Positions 1 through 6,839 of a DNA stretch of 64,000 nucleotides are shown one piece after another. The stretch is from Clostridium sp. (GTDB lineage: Bacteria; Bacillota; Clostridia; Lachnospirales; Lachnospiraceae): contig JAMPFS010000008.1 in the NCBI GenBank assembly GCA_023664325.1, forward strand, positions 10,890 through 74,889, written 5' to 3'. Within the stretch, counting starts at the first letter, position 1. Each line of letters opens with the position of its first letter. The notes beneath the pieces were generated by a model. The model saw nothing but the letters and a program-made list of their open reading frames with translations. It had not been told where the DNA came from and ran no database searches. The translations under genes were made by a program, and so were the position numbers.

Positions 1-89
1 TATGCAAACCATAAATAAATCGGTTACTTTAACGTGTTCAAAAGATGGAACTTTATCATAATTAGAATTTTTAATTATACTTTATAAAT

Positions 90-121
90 AGAGCATATAG
101 ATTTCCGTTTCTATATGCTCT
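90..121 (-). terminator. Intrinsic terminator of the host fragment
   Basis: Perfect 11-bp inverted repeat AGAGCATATAG / CTATATGCTCT around a 10-nt loop. On the minus strand it is followed by a T/A-rich tract and lies about 30 nt beyond the stop codon of the minus-strand gene at 152-454. Confidence 0.75.
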
Positions 122-151
122 AACACTGTTACTATATTTGTTTTTGATTGA

Positions 152-454
152 TTACGCCAACTGCATAACCTTTTCTTCTATTTCTTGTATATCACTTTCT
201 AATAATTCGGGAAAATACTCACTAATTTCATCAATACCTATTTTCCCCTTTTTTAACATGAGGGCTGCTTTTTCTATTAGTGTTTCTCTTTTAATATCTT
301 TCGCATAAGTTCTCATTATCTGCTCATCATCAAATAAACTCATCATAATCGTTACTACCTCCACTTCTCTGCTCATCAGATATTCTTTTAGGATATTCCT
401 GTCCTTGCAAATACGGATTGTTTCTTTCACTGCCTGTTCTGTCATTCCATACAA
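152..454 (-). CDS. C-terminal fragment, Rpn/transposase-like host gene
   Basis: The 100-residue minus-strand product reads MYGMTEQAVKETIRICKDRN and continues with an acidic, helical tail (KKGKIGIDEISEYFPELL). This resembles the C-terminal part of Rpn-family (PD-(D/E)XK nuclease/transposase-like) proteins common in Lachnospiraceae. The same frame stays open upstream of the first ATG, through LVARFYNIFCKVFDEQRK, until a stop at 530-532. No ribosome binding site precedes M454. It is therefore probably the 3' remnant of a longer host gene cut near the left prophage end. The family call is from memory of the family pattern and is moderate. Confidence 0.45.
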   Translation of the reverse strand: MYGMTEQAVKETIRICKDRNILKEYLMSREVEVVTIMMSLFDDEQIMRTYAKDIKRETLIEKAALMLKKGKIGIDEISEYFPELLESDIQEIEEKVMQLA

Positions 455-540
455 TTTTCTCTGTTCATCAAAAACTTTGCAGAAAATATTATAGAATCTT
501 GCTACAAGTTGAGCGACTATTAAATGCCCTTAAAATCGGA

Positions 541-550
541 CTTTTCAAAG
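541..550. other. Candidate left attachment core (attL)
   Basis: CTTTTCAAAG occurs here and again at 62885-62894, outside the outermost phage genes on both sides. It lies about 115 bp beyond the 3' end of the integrase gene and just beyond the point where the flanking host frame breaks. Ten bases could match by chance in AT-rich DNA, so this is only a candidate. Confidence 0.3.
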
Positions 551-623
551 TAGTTAAATGTGATAAAAAGCAGGAAAATGTAGGTAATTCCTATTTTATT
601 CCTGCATTATTCATACACCACAC

Positions 624-632
624 TCCTACACC
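624..632. promoter_or_regulatory. Putative integrase arm-type site
   Basis: TCCTACACC recurs inverted at 1962-1970 and, as TCCTACAC, at 1980-1987, flanking the integrase gene on both sides. Tyrosine integrases bind such repeated arm sites around attP, so a binding role is inferred. Confidence 0.3.
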
Positions 633-666
633 ATATATTCACTATAAATCACACGAAGTAAACCCC

Positions 667-1902
667 TTATTTTAATTTTTCAATTTCTGTTTTAAGCCAA
701 TCAAATTCCCTTTGAGTATATACCTTTTCTGTGATGTCTGAAATCTTATGACCGACCATATATTTAATGGCATATTCATCTACGCCATATCTTTTTGCCA
801 TGGTTACAAAGTGTTTTCTTCCATCATGTGGACGATGCTCGGAATTTAATCCAAGTTCACTACAAATTAACCCAAAGGCTTTGTTATAACGATTATATGT
901 CAGTTTTATATTCTTCTTATTACGGGCATTCGGATCGACCCAGTTCAGAAGGTATTCGCTACCGAGTTTTTCAGCTTCTTTATATTTTCTTTCAATCAGT
1001 TCTCTGATTTTGCTGTGAATCGGAACGATTCTCTCTGTACCAGCATCAGTTTTCATACCGCCTTTGAACGTTCCGGATTCAAGATCCACATTTTCTAATT
1101 TGATCAATCCAAGTTCCTGCGGACGCCATCCGGAATAGCATTGTATCAAAATTATATCCACGCCTCTCTTATCATATGTGTGTTTCCATAAGAGATCCAT
1201 TTCTTCATCAGAAAAAGCGATATGTTCTTTTTTGACATTGTGGCATTCTTTGACAACTTCATCTGTAAGTTTAAATGTCCTGGAGTAGTTTCTATCAACA
1301 ATCTCATATTCTAAAGCATAATCTAAAATTAAATTGAACAGGGATTTAATCTTGTTCTTCATGGTGGGGGTCGGCGTTTGCTCAACTCCTTTAACTACCG
1401 CAATCCCTTCTTCCATACATCCTTTTATATGCCTAGCCCTGACATCCATTACCCTCATGCTATAAACCGATGAACAATATTCCCAGGCATTTTCAACAGC
1501 CTTGGTATCCTTAACGGTCTTTTCGTATTCTGGAAACCATTTATCATAGAGTTCCTGCATGGTTATGGCAGGCTGTAAATCATATGGATTTTTGTTATAC
1601 TCCACGAGTGCTGCATACGCATCATTGTAAGTAGCAAAATAGGATTCGGGTTTTAATGGTTTACATATTGGACGTCCTTCCGGCGTCTTGCCTACAGTTA
1701 TCATAGCCCTAAAGGGATTTCGCAGATTTCTGTTTTTAATTTCACTTATTTGACCGAAGCCGTTGGGCAACCTTCTTCGTTTATTATTTTTATTGCGAGG
1801 TTTACGGACGGCTTTGTCTGGCTGTAGTGGGTATCCGCAATGTGGGCAGCTTAAGGCTTTGTCGCTTACAGGTAGGTCACATTCTGGACAATTAGTCAGC
1901 AT
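667..1902 (-). CDS. int: Tyrosine recombinase/phage integrase with zinc ribbon
   Basis: This 411-residue protein would catalyse integration and excision at the att sites. The N-terminus is a zinc ribbon (C5, C8, C19, C22), followed by an SAM-like core-binding domain and a C-terminal catalytic domain. The visible tyrosine-recombinase set is Arg in SGWRPQEL, the H-x-x-R box in HDGRKHF, the GH pair in YMVGHKIS, and the nucleophile Tyr395 in KVYTQREF. All key residues are present, so the enzyme looks intact. It lies at the left prophage end, transcribed outward from the early operon. Candidate binding sites (TCCTACAC) lie just upstream and just downstream. Confidence 0.95.
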   Translation of the reverse strand: MLTNCPECDLPVSDKALSCPHCGYPLQPDKAVRKPRNKNNKRRRLPNGFGQISEIKNRNLRNPFRAMITVGKTPEGRPICKPLKPESYFATYNDAYAALVEYNKNPYDLQPAITMQELYDKWFPEYEKTVKDTKAVENAWEYCSSVYSMRVMDVRARHIKGCMEEGIAVVKGVEQTPTPTMKNKIKSLFNLILDYALEYEIVDRNYSRTFKLTDEVVKECHNVKKEHIAFSDEEMDLLWKHTYDKRGVDIILIQCYSGWRPQELGLIKLENVDLESGTFKGGMKTDAGTERIVPIHSKIRELIERKYKEAEKLGSEYLLNWVDPNARNKKNIKLTYNRYNKAFGLICSELGLNSEHRPHDGRKHFVTMAKRYGVDEYAIKYMVGHKISDITEKVYTQREFDWLKTEIEKLK

Positions 1903-1961
1903 ATTTCAGTTCTCCTTTCTTTTACATCAAAGTTGAAAAGTTATTAGTAATCATATATTAT

Positions 1962-1987
1962 GGTGTAGGAATTGTCAACTCCTACAC
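1962..1987. promoter_or_regulatory. Inverted repeat upstream of int
   Basis: GGTGTAGGA and TCCTACAC face each other across a 9-nt spacer in the divergent region between int and the first plus-strand gene. The half-site matches the sequence at 624-632. It may be an integrase arm pair or an operator controlling int. Confidence 0.4.
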
Positions 1988-2036
1988 TTAAAAAATAATG
2001 CAAAAATTTATCCTAGATTAGAAAAGAGGATGTAAT

Positions 2037-2351
2037 ATGGTTAGTAATAACGAGTCAACTTGTCCTAATTGCGGTGGAAAATTGAAATATTATGACAAAG
2101 TCAATAGGATTGTTCGCTCAAAACGAAGAAGCACGAAATGGATTACGATAAGAAGGATGAGGTGTCAGGTATGCGGCGGATTACATAGGGAATTGCCAGA
2201 TGATATTTTTCCATATAAGCAATATGAAGCCGAAATTATAAGAGGAGTATTAGAAGGATTCATCACCCCAGAAACTATAGGCTTTGAAGATTATCCATGT
2301 GAGATGACCATGATTCGATGGGATGCGCAAAAATCACAACTGCTATTATGA
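2037..2351 (+). CDS. Zinc-ribbon protein, DUF6431-like
   Basis: The 104-residue product begins with CPNCGGKL and has a second CxxC pair in RRMRCQVCGGLHRELP, forming a zinc ribbon. The remainder (LPDDIFPYKQYEAEIIRGVL) fits the DUF6431 pattern found near mobile elements. No catalytic function is known. It is the first gene of the rightward early cluster, with AGAGGA upstream of the ATG. DNA or RNA binding is inferred from the zinc ribbon only. Confidence 0.65.
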   Translation: MVSNNESTCPNCGGKLKYYDKVNRIVRSKRRSTKWITIRRMRCQVCGGLHRELPDDIFPYKQYEAEIIRGVLEGFITPETIGFEDYPCEMTMIRWDAQKSQLLL

Positions 2352-2364
2352 AGGAGGTGATTCT

Positions 2365-2436
2365 ATGAGTATTAAACAATACTTTTGGACTATAGTAGGA
2401 AGGGTTTTATACAAAGTAGGATATTTGAAAGATTGA
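2365..2436 (+). CDS. 23-residue leader-like peptide
   Basis: A strong site AAGGAGGTGA lies 5 nt before ATG. The product MSIKQYFWTIVGRVLYKVGY ends LKD. Its stop codon overlaps the left arm of an intrinsic terminator. A small peptide sitting on a terminator could be a regulatory leader or a tiny membrane peptide. No family is recognised. Confidence 0.5.
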   Translation: MSIKQYFWTIVGRVLYKVGYLKD

Positions 2437-2459
2437 GCCAGCAATGGCTCTTTTCTTTT
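2435..2459 (+). terminator. Intrinsic terminator
   Basis: Stem GAGCCA/TGGCTC with loop GCAA, followed by TTTTCTTTT. It overlaps the stop codon of the 23-residue ORF. Confidence 0.85.
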
Positions 2460-2538
2460 GCACATAAAAACCACCGAGGTTGTTTTAACAAAGTGCAGTT
2501 CTTATCCTAGAATAGCCGTTAAAAGGAGGTAAAAGCAG

Positions 2539-2784
2539 ATGATAGAATTTGCAGATGGCTCTGTTCCTGTTGCGGTTGCAGCCAGAATTTATGGAAAAGA
2601 TGCATCGTGGATAAGAGCCGGAATAATTGCAGGATGGTTACCCATTGGGAAAGCAACCAGAAACGGAAAACTCATAACCGATATTGAGGAGATGAATTCT
2701 AAATTTGGAAGAATCAATTTTTATATTTCTCCAAAGAAACTCTATGAAGATACCGGTTATATTTGGAAAGGAGAAAAAAAGTAA
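2539..2784 (+). CDS. Small HTH/excisionase-like phage protein
   Basis: The 81-residue product carries VAVAARIYGKDASWIRAGII, which resembles a winged-helix/MerR-type helix-turn-helix as in excisionase-like regulators (an AA-x-IYGKD turn followed by a recognition helix). Position near int fits an excisionase or early regulator. AAAAGGAGGT precedes the ATG. The stop overlaps the next start (TAATG). No experimental function is known for this family; the role is inferred. Confidence 0.45.
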   Translation: MIEFADGSVPVAVAARIYGKDASWIRAGIIAGWLPIGKATRNGKLITDIEEMNSKFGRINFYISPKKLYEDTGYIWKGEKK

Positions 2785-3200
2785 TGTCTACGACAATACA
2801 TCCAGAGGTTTCAGAAAAGAACAAGTATTGGATTGAAAAGCATCGGTACTATGAATTAAAGCATTTCTGTCTCCAATATCCTTTGTGGAAAAAGGAGTAT
2901 CAATCATTCGACGGCTACAGCAAACGGCCAGCAGGAACAGAGATTGTACAAGATAACAGCTACAGTGATCCAACAGCAAAATGTGTGGAAGACAGGGAAT
3001 ATTATTTGAACCGAATGAAAATCATTGAGCAAACAGCTATTAAAACAGACAGTATACTCGGACCTTATATTTTAATAGGTGTTACAGAGGGAATTTCATA
3101 TAATGGTTTGAAAATGAAGCACAATGTACCATGCTGTCGAGATACTTATTATGATTTATACAGACGATTCTTTTGGCTTCTTAGCCGGGAAAGGAGGTAA
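2784..3200 (+). CDS. Phage protein, possible ArpU/RinA-like regulator
   Basis: The ATG at 2784 is preferred over an upstream in-frame TTG because AAAGGAG at 2767-2773 is correctly spaced. The 138 residues include KYWIEKHRYYELKHFCLQYP near the N-terminus and a basic HTH-like C-terminus (NVPCCRDTYYDLYRRFFWLL). Size and pattern recall phage transcription activators of the ArpU/RinA type, but I cannot confirm this. It overlaps the stop of the preceding gene and is followed by a strong AAAGGAGGT for the next. Confidence 0.45.
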   Translation: MSTTIHPEVSEKNKYWIEKHRYYELKHFCLQYPLWKKEYQSFDGYSKRPAGTEIVQDNSYSDPTAKCVEDREYYLNRMKIIEQTAIKTDSILGPYILIGVTEGISYNGLKMKHNVPCCRDTYYDLYRRFFWLLSRERR

Positions 3201-3202
3201 CA

Positions 3203-3397
3203 GTGATTGTATTACACCGTGCTGTGAAAAAACTGTACCAGTTTAACTGTCCGATATGCGCATCCAAGTTAGAAGCATCTCCAGAAGAACTTGTCGATAT
3301 GGGAAATAAAATTAGTAAATTTAACTGTCCGGTTTGCCGTTCCGAAAGATATATAAACTGGTGTAATTTGAGAAAGAAAATTATTTACGAAGATTGA
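3203..3397 (+). CDS. Small two-CxxC zinc-ribbon protein
   Basis: A GTG start follows AAAGGAGGTAACA. The 64 residues contain FNCPICASKL and FNCPVCRSER, two CPxC pairs about 33 residues apart that would form one zinc ribbon. Function unknown; a small nucleic-acid-binding adaptor is possible. Confidence 0.6.
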   Translation: MIVLHRAVKKLYQFNCPICASKLEASPEELVDMGNKISKFNCPVCRSERYINWCNLRKKIIYED

Positions 3398-3408
3398 ACC
3401 GCAGAGGG

Positions 3409-3440
3409 GAGCCTGTCCGTTAGGCTCTTCTTTTTATATT
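3409..3440 (+). terminator. Intrinsic terminator
   Basis: Stem GAGCCT/AGGCTC, loop GTCCGTT, then a T-rich tail (TTCTTTTTATATTTT). It closes the first early gene group. Confidence 0.85.
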
Positions 3441-3442
3441 TT

Positions 3443-3480
3443 CAGCACGCAGGTATACATAAAATGTTGTATTTTGATAT
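3443..3480 (+). promoter_or_regulatory. CAGCACGCAGGT element, first copy
   Basis: The 12-mer CAGCACGCAGGT occurs here and at 58705-58716, both directly after a hairpin and before an AT-rich stretch with TGTT and a TATA-like sequence. A shared upstream promoter element is inferred. Confidence 0.3.
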
Positions 3481-3526
3481 GTGAAAAAATCCCGGGGTGG
3501 AATTTTCAGAAAAAGTTTTATAATGA

Positions 3527-3553
3527 CGCAGAAATAACAAGTCCTATTATGAA
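3527..3553 (+). promoter_or_regulatory. Phage promoter-like motif, copy 1
   Basis: CGC at 3527, ACA at 3537 and TATTAT at 3545, then GAA. It is one of seven copies with identical spacing (10 and 18 nt from CGC). It lies 33 nt before the next gene. Confidence 0.65.
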
Positions 3554-3585
3554 ACCATTATTCATCACAGAAAGGAGAAAATAAG

Positions 3586-4032
3586 ATGGATGAAGAAATT
3601 AAAAATTTATTGGACGAGGAAATCAAAAGTCAAATCAATACGATTTCCGGCATGGATGTTGACGATGAGAACTATTCAAAAGCAGTTGATAGTCTTGTCA
3701 AACTACACAAACTGAGAATCGAGGAAACGAAGTCGATTACTGATTCCGAGAATCTAGCGTATAAGCGTGAAACGGACGAAGAAGAACGTAAGTATAAGCG
3801 TGAAACGGACGAAGAAACATGCAAATTAAACGAAGAGATTCGGCAGGAGCAGTTATCAGAACAGAAGAAAGACCGATATATCAGGATTGGGTTGGATGTG
3901 GCAGGATTATTAGTGCCGATAATGTTCTATTCAGCATGGATGCGGAAGGGATTCAAATTTGAGGAGACAGGAACATTTACCTCAACCACATTTAGAGGTT
4001 TGTTCGGACATTTTAAGCCGACAAGAAGATGA
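3586..4032 (+). CDS. Single-pass membrane protein with charged coiled coil
   Basis: The 148-residue product has a long acidic/basic helical N-terminal part and one hydrophobic segment near residues 104-120 (IGLDVAGLLVPIMFYSAWM). Two copies of KYKRETDEE-type sequence arise from a 25-bp tandem DNA repeat (period 30 bp, about 3758-3812), which suggests recent repeat expansion. It would sit in the host membrane with the coiled coil in the cytoplasm. No function is known. The site GAAAGGAGAAA precedes the ATG. Confidence 0.6.
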   Translation: MDEEIKNLLDEEIKSQINTISGMDVDDENYSKAVDSLVKLHKLRIEETKSITDSENLAYKRETDEEERKYKRETDEETCKLNEEIRQEQLSEQKKDRYIRIGLDVAGLLVPIMFYSAWMRKGFKFEETGTFTSTTFRGLFGHFKPTRR

Positions 4033-4053
4033 CAAAGGTTTTACGGACGGCGG

Positions 4054-4085
4054 GATCGTGTGTCTTACACGGTCTCTTCGTTTTT
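4054..4085 (+). terminator. Intrinsic terminator
   Basis: Eight-bp stem GATCGTGT/ACACGGTC (one G-U pair), loop GTCTT, followed by TCTTCGTTTTT. Confidence 0.75.
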
Positions 4086-4188
4086 CCGCAGTTTTTACAT
4101 CACCTTTTATGAAAGATGTTAAAGAGCTCTTTATCTCTTGACCAGTATCAATCAACATATATAATTGTAATGGAAAGGAGAGATATTT

Positions 4189-4440
4189 ATGGGCAATGAC
4201 TATTTCAATGATGATTATGAGTGCTATGAATGTGGAGCAAAGATGGAAAAAGCAGACGAGGAGGTTTTGGTTTGTCCTGTCTGCGGACACTCAGTAGATA
4301 TAGAAGATTACTTAACTGAGGGAGAAGATTATGAACAGCTCTATGGAGGACATAGTAAGTATGATGAAAAAACTTACTGGCACGATAATGAGGAATTTCC
4401 GGGAGAAAGTCACGAAGATGTGTACGGAAATAACGAATAA
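4189..4440 (+). CDS. Acidic zinc-ribbon protein
   Basis: The 83-residue product has YECYECGAKM and LVCPVCGHSV, giving a four-cysteine zinc ribbon in the first 35 residues, followed by an acidic low-complexity tail rich in E, D and Y. GGAAAGGAG lies upstream. No enzymatic motif is visible; the role is unknown. Confidence 0.6.
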   Translation: MGNDYFNDDYECYECGAKMEKADEEVLVCPVCGHSVDIEDYLTEGEDYEQLYGGHSKYDEKTYWHDNEEFPGESHEDVYGNNE

Positions 4441-4464
4441 TTGAACGGTAATGCTCAAGAAATG

Positions 4465-4495
4465 GGGTCTAAGGAAACTTAGGCTCTTTTCTTTT
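4465..4495 (+). terminator. Terminator placed directly before a ribosome binding site
   Basis: Nine-bp stem GGGTCTAAG/CTTAGGCTC with tetraloop GAAA, then TTTTCTTTT. GGAGGG for the next gene begins immediately after the T tract, so the next gene depends on readthrough or a downstream promoter. Confidence 0.75.
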
Positions 4496-4505
4496 GGAGG
4501 GACAT

Positions 4506-4868
4506 ATGAGATACCATTATGAAAAGCCATTATTATATGTATCTATGTATGGAAGCTTATACGTTTGTAACCATCCTGTATATAGCCGGTGTACTTTATT
4601 TAAGATTGGAGATAAAGGATTGGCTGTAATACAGCAGAGATTCAAGCAAGACAGTAAGTCTACATATTGGGGCGAGATTGATTCATGGCTTACAGATGAT
4701 TTGTACCTGCATCCCGGATTTAAGGAATATTTTGATAGCCGTGCCAAAGAGTGTACGGACGACGGTTTATACCCTACAGTATCAATAAGGCAGATTATGT
4801 GGGCATTAAAAATGAAACCACTTCCAAGAAAGAGGTGGGAAACATATTTTGACAGAAAAGAAATCTGA
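4506..4868 (+). CDS. Conserved phage protein of unknown function
   Basis: ATG at 4506 follows TTTGGAGGGACAT; the in-frame TTG at 4494 is part of the ribosome site and is rejected. The 120-residue soluble product begins MRYHYEKPLLYVSMYGSLYV and has conserved-looking blocks (LFKIGDKGLAVIQQRF, SIRQIMWALKMKPL). It looks like a widespread uncharacterised Firmicutes phage family. There are no membrane segments and no metal site. Confidence 0.6.
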   Translation: MRYHYEKPLLYVSMYGSLYVCNHPVYSRCTLFKIGDKGLAVIQQRFKQDSKSTYWGEIDSWLTDDLYLHPGFKEYFDSRAKECTDDGLYPTVSIRQIMWALKMKPLPRKRWETYFDRKEI

Positions 4869-4872
4869 AATG

Positions 4873-4900
4873 CGCAAATTATACAATTCCTTTTATGGAA
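4873..4900 (+). promoter_or_regulatory. Phage promoter-like motif, copy 2
   Basis: CGC at 4873, ACA at 4883 and TTTTAT at 4891, with the same 10/18-nt spacing as the other copies. It precedes the 71-aa gene. Confidence 0.65.
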
Positions 4901-4925
4901 AACTAAAATTGAAAGGAGTTAATGT

Positions 4926-5141
4926 ATGGACGAAATGAGGATAGTGTCTAAATTTACTACGGGTATGATTTCAAAGTTATTGAAGCTGGCGTTACGCAAA
5001 AAGCTTGGTTATGACATAGATGTCAGGTTGAATGAGGTAACCGCTAAAGTTGATAATGGAAAAACACATATTCATTTGGACGTGGATGCTGAACTTGAAA
5101 AAGACGAGCTTACAAAAATTCTGAAAAGTGTTGGTTTATGA
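4926..5141 (+). CDS. Small conserved phage protein
   Basis: The 71-residue product (MDEMRIVSKFTTGMISKLLK at the start) is mixed helix and strand with an amphipathic N-terminal helix and an acidic C-terminus. It is preceded by ATTGAAAGGAGTTA. No motif is recognised. Confidence 0.55.
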   Translation: MDEMRIVSKFTTGMISKLLKLALRKKLGYDIDVRLNEVTAKVDNGKTHIHLDVDAELEKDELTKILKSVGL

Positions 5142-5184
5142 TTACCGGAAAGCGGGGCGATACATACGTCTCGTTTTCTTTTTG

Positions 5185-5211
5185 CGCGAAAATTACAAGT
5201 TGTATTATGAA
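5185..5211 (+). promoter_or_regulatory. Phage promoter-like motif, copy 3
   Basis: CGCG at 5185, ACA at 5195 and TATTAT at 5203-5208. The tRNA-like gene begins six nucleotides after the hexamer, the distance expected from a -10 box to a start site, which supports reading this motif as a promoter. Confidence 0.7.
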
Positions 5212-5213
5212 GA

Positions 5214-5288
5214 GATATGATAGCTCAATTGGCAGAGCAACGGTCAATTCCCGACCGTAGGTTATGGGTTCGAGTCCCATTCATACTC
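5214..5288 (+). tRNA. tRNA-like gene with irregular anticodon arm
   Basis: A cloverleaf can be drawn. The acceptor is GATATGA/TCATACT (one A-C mismatch, one G-U). The D arm is GCTC/GAGC with loop AATTGGCA, and the T arm is ATGGG/CCCAT with canonical loop TTCGAGT. The anticodon stem is ACGGT/ACCGT but encloses nine bases, CAATTCCCG. Closing one more pair gives loop AATTCCC, which would read TTC (Glu) but has A at position 33. Other registers put TCC or CCC (Gly) after a U. No CCA is encoded. It may be a degenerate tRNA, a modified-specificity tRNA or a tRNA mimic; identity is uncertain. Confidence 0.6.
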
Positions 5289-5331
5289 TTTTTGTTTTTC
5301 AAAAAATCAAAAATTGAAAGGAGAAAAAGAA

Positions 5332-5895
5332 ATGGAAAACATCAAAGTATTAAGGAAACAGGAGACGGAGACAAAGGAGATTCTGCTGGGAGATCAGATT
5401 CTGATATCCTTGAATGGACTCGGAGATTTTACTGCAACGGCTCATAAAATTACGGACAAGGGCGTTCTGTTTATTTTTGATGATTATGTTGTCAGTAAAG
5501 CAATGAATGAAGCGAATACCAATGAAGGTGGATTTGATGAATCCGATTTGAAAAAATGGATTGATTCTGTGCTGCTGGAGGCATTTCCCTCAGAACTTAA
5601 GGACAGAATTGCGGATTTATCCATTCCGACTGTTGGAGAGTTGTTCGGTCACGATGACGAATGGGACAATGAGCATTTCGAGCCGGATGATGACGAGCAG
5701 CTTCCGCTTATGAAAGAACGGAGAAACCGGGTGGCATATTTAAAGAACGAATGGGAATGGGGTTGGCTCAGAAACGCAACCAAAAAGAAAGTGTCTTCGG
5801 CTTACTTCGCCAGTGTGAGCCTCTTTGGCCGTACGGGCTCCAACCTCGCGACGGACTCTTATGGGGTTCGTCCGGAGTTCTGGTTGGTTAGATAA
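5332..5895 (+). CDS. DGR variable protein A (DUF6273/C-type-lectin-like)
   Basis: ATG 5332 is chosen because AAAGGAG lies at 5317-5323; an in-frame TTG at 5314 sits upstream of that site. The 187-residue protein has no signal peptide or membrane segment. It has an N-terminal beta-rich part (GDQILISLNGLGDFTATAHK), then NTNEGGFDESDLKKWIDSVL and FGHDDE blocks, and a C-terminal lectin-like end containing WLRNATKKKVSSAYFA. The last segment is a variable repeat (5791-5875) matching the DGR template at 59751-59835. It resembles protein B (8257-8811) throughout. It lies in the early region, about 54 kb from the reverse transcriptase, so it is probably not a tail protein. Its ligand is unknown. Confidence 0.85.
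   Translation: MENIKVLRKQETETKEILLGDQILISLNGLGDFTATAHKITDKGVLFIFDDYVVSKAMNEANTNEGGFDESDLKKWIDSVLLEAFPSELKDRIADLSIPTVGELFGHDDEWDNEHFEPDDDEQLPLMKERRNRVAYLKNEWEWGWLRNATKKKVSSAYFASVSLFGRTGSNLATDSYGVRPEFWLVR
5791..5875 (+). repeat. DGR variable repeat VR1
   Basis: The 85-bp segment aligns without gaps to the template repeat 59751-59835. Fifteen of 24 template adenines are changed and only one non-adenine base differs (GCT to GCG). Changes fall mostly on AAC/AAT codons and so give diverse residues. The invariant frame ends GGGGTTCGTCCGG, as in the template. Confidence 0.95.
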
Positions 5896-5899
5896 TCCA

Positions 5900-5914
5900 G
5901 GGGCCTTGTGCCCC
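5900..5914 (+). other. VR1 downstream hairpin
   Basis: GGGGC-CTTGT-GCCCC begins 25 nt after the end of VR1. Loop CTTGT is shared with the hairpins after VR2 and VR3. There is no T tract, so it is not a terminator. By analogy with the cruciform elements required downstream of the Bordetella phage VR, it is likely a DGR target-recognition element. Confidence 0.75.
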
Positions 5915-5932
5915 GGTTGAAAGGAGATAAAA

Positions 5933-6826
5933 ATGGGAGGAAACAAAAACATCAGAGGCAGTACTGAATGGGAAAAGAAGTTCATTGATAATTTTAACCG
6001 ACTATGTAACCGGCATTCCTCATGGCAGGTTTGGCAGGATTTTGTGGATATGTCTGCCTGTGCCATCGCAAATGCAGTAGACCGAAGAACAGATGTCTGG
6101 AAAACAAGGGAAGATTCTTATATGGAAACCGTCCAAAGATATTCCAGGGAAGAGTTGGAACTTATTTCTGAGCTGCTAAGCATTACCATATTAGCCTTGG
6201 AAGAGAATCCAGAACAGGATTTTCTTGGGGAACTTTATATGCGGTTTAATCTTGAAAATAAGTGGCATGGACAATTTTTCACCCCTTGGCACATTGCGGA
6301 ACTCATGGCAAAAATGCTGGTAGGTGATGACTTAAAAGAAAAAATTGCCTCCGATGGATATATTTCGGTTAATGACCCATGCTGCGGAGCCGGGTGTATG
6401 TTTATTGCGTTTGCCAATATCTGTAAGGATGAACTGGATGTAAATTATCAAAAGGATGTTCTTTTTGTGGGACAGGATATTGATCCGGTAGTTGCAAAAA
6501 TGTGTTACATACAAATTAGTTTGCTTGGCTGTCCGGGGTATGTTGTTATCGGAAATTCTTTAACGGAGCCCATTGGCGGAACAGACACCATTCCAATCGT
6601 TACAAACGACAATGATATTTGGTATACGCCATTGTGGTTCATGGGATTCTGGCCTTTTAGGTTATCCAAAGAAATGTCTAAAAAACATTTAGAGTCAGAT
6701 TCCTCTGAGCGTGACAATAACGAAGATGCTACAAAATCCCCGCCTGAAATTCATCCCCATAAACCTATAGCAAACAATTTTCAGAAGAAGAAATTTTCAT
6801 TGCTGGATTTCTTCACAAAAAGATAG
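5933..6826 (+). CDS. N-6 adenine methylase-like protein lacking NPPY
   Basis: The 297-residue product resembles the catalytic core of HsdM-type DNA adenine methyltransferases. GQFFTPWHIAELMAKM is the TPxxIxxLM block, NDPCCGAGCMFIAFA is the SAM-binding motif I, and VGQDIDPVVAKM is the acidic strand-2 motif. The expected catalytic (D/N)PP(Y/F) motif IV is not visible; after GNSLTEPIGG the chain turns to an unrelated tail. It may bind SAM or DNA without methylating, or use a divergent motif. It follows target gene A, with its own AAAGGAG. Confidence 0.7.
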   Translation: MGGNKNIRGSTEWEKKFIDNFNRLCNRHSSWQVWQDFVDMSACAIANAVDRRTDVWKTREDSYMETVQRYSREELELISELLSITILALEENPEQDFLGELYMRFNLENKWHGQFFTPWHIAELMAKMLVGDDLKEKIASDGYISVNDPCCGAGCMFIAFANICKDELDVNYQKDVLFVGQDIDPVVAKMCYIQISLLGCPGYVVIGNSLTEPIGGTDTIPIVTNDNDIWYTPLWFMGFWPFRLSKEMSKKHLESDSSERDNNEDATKSPPEIHPHKPIANNFQKKKFSLLDFFTKR

Positions 6827-6839
6827 CAGGAGGTTAATC

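Noticed and set aside
1998..2520. Two sites TTATCCTAGATTAG and TTATCCTAGAATAG as further copies of the seven-copy motif
   Set aside because: They resemble each other but lack the CGC and ACA blocks at the fixed distances, so they are not counted in that family; they may be a separate element.
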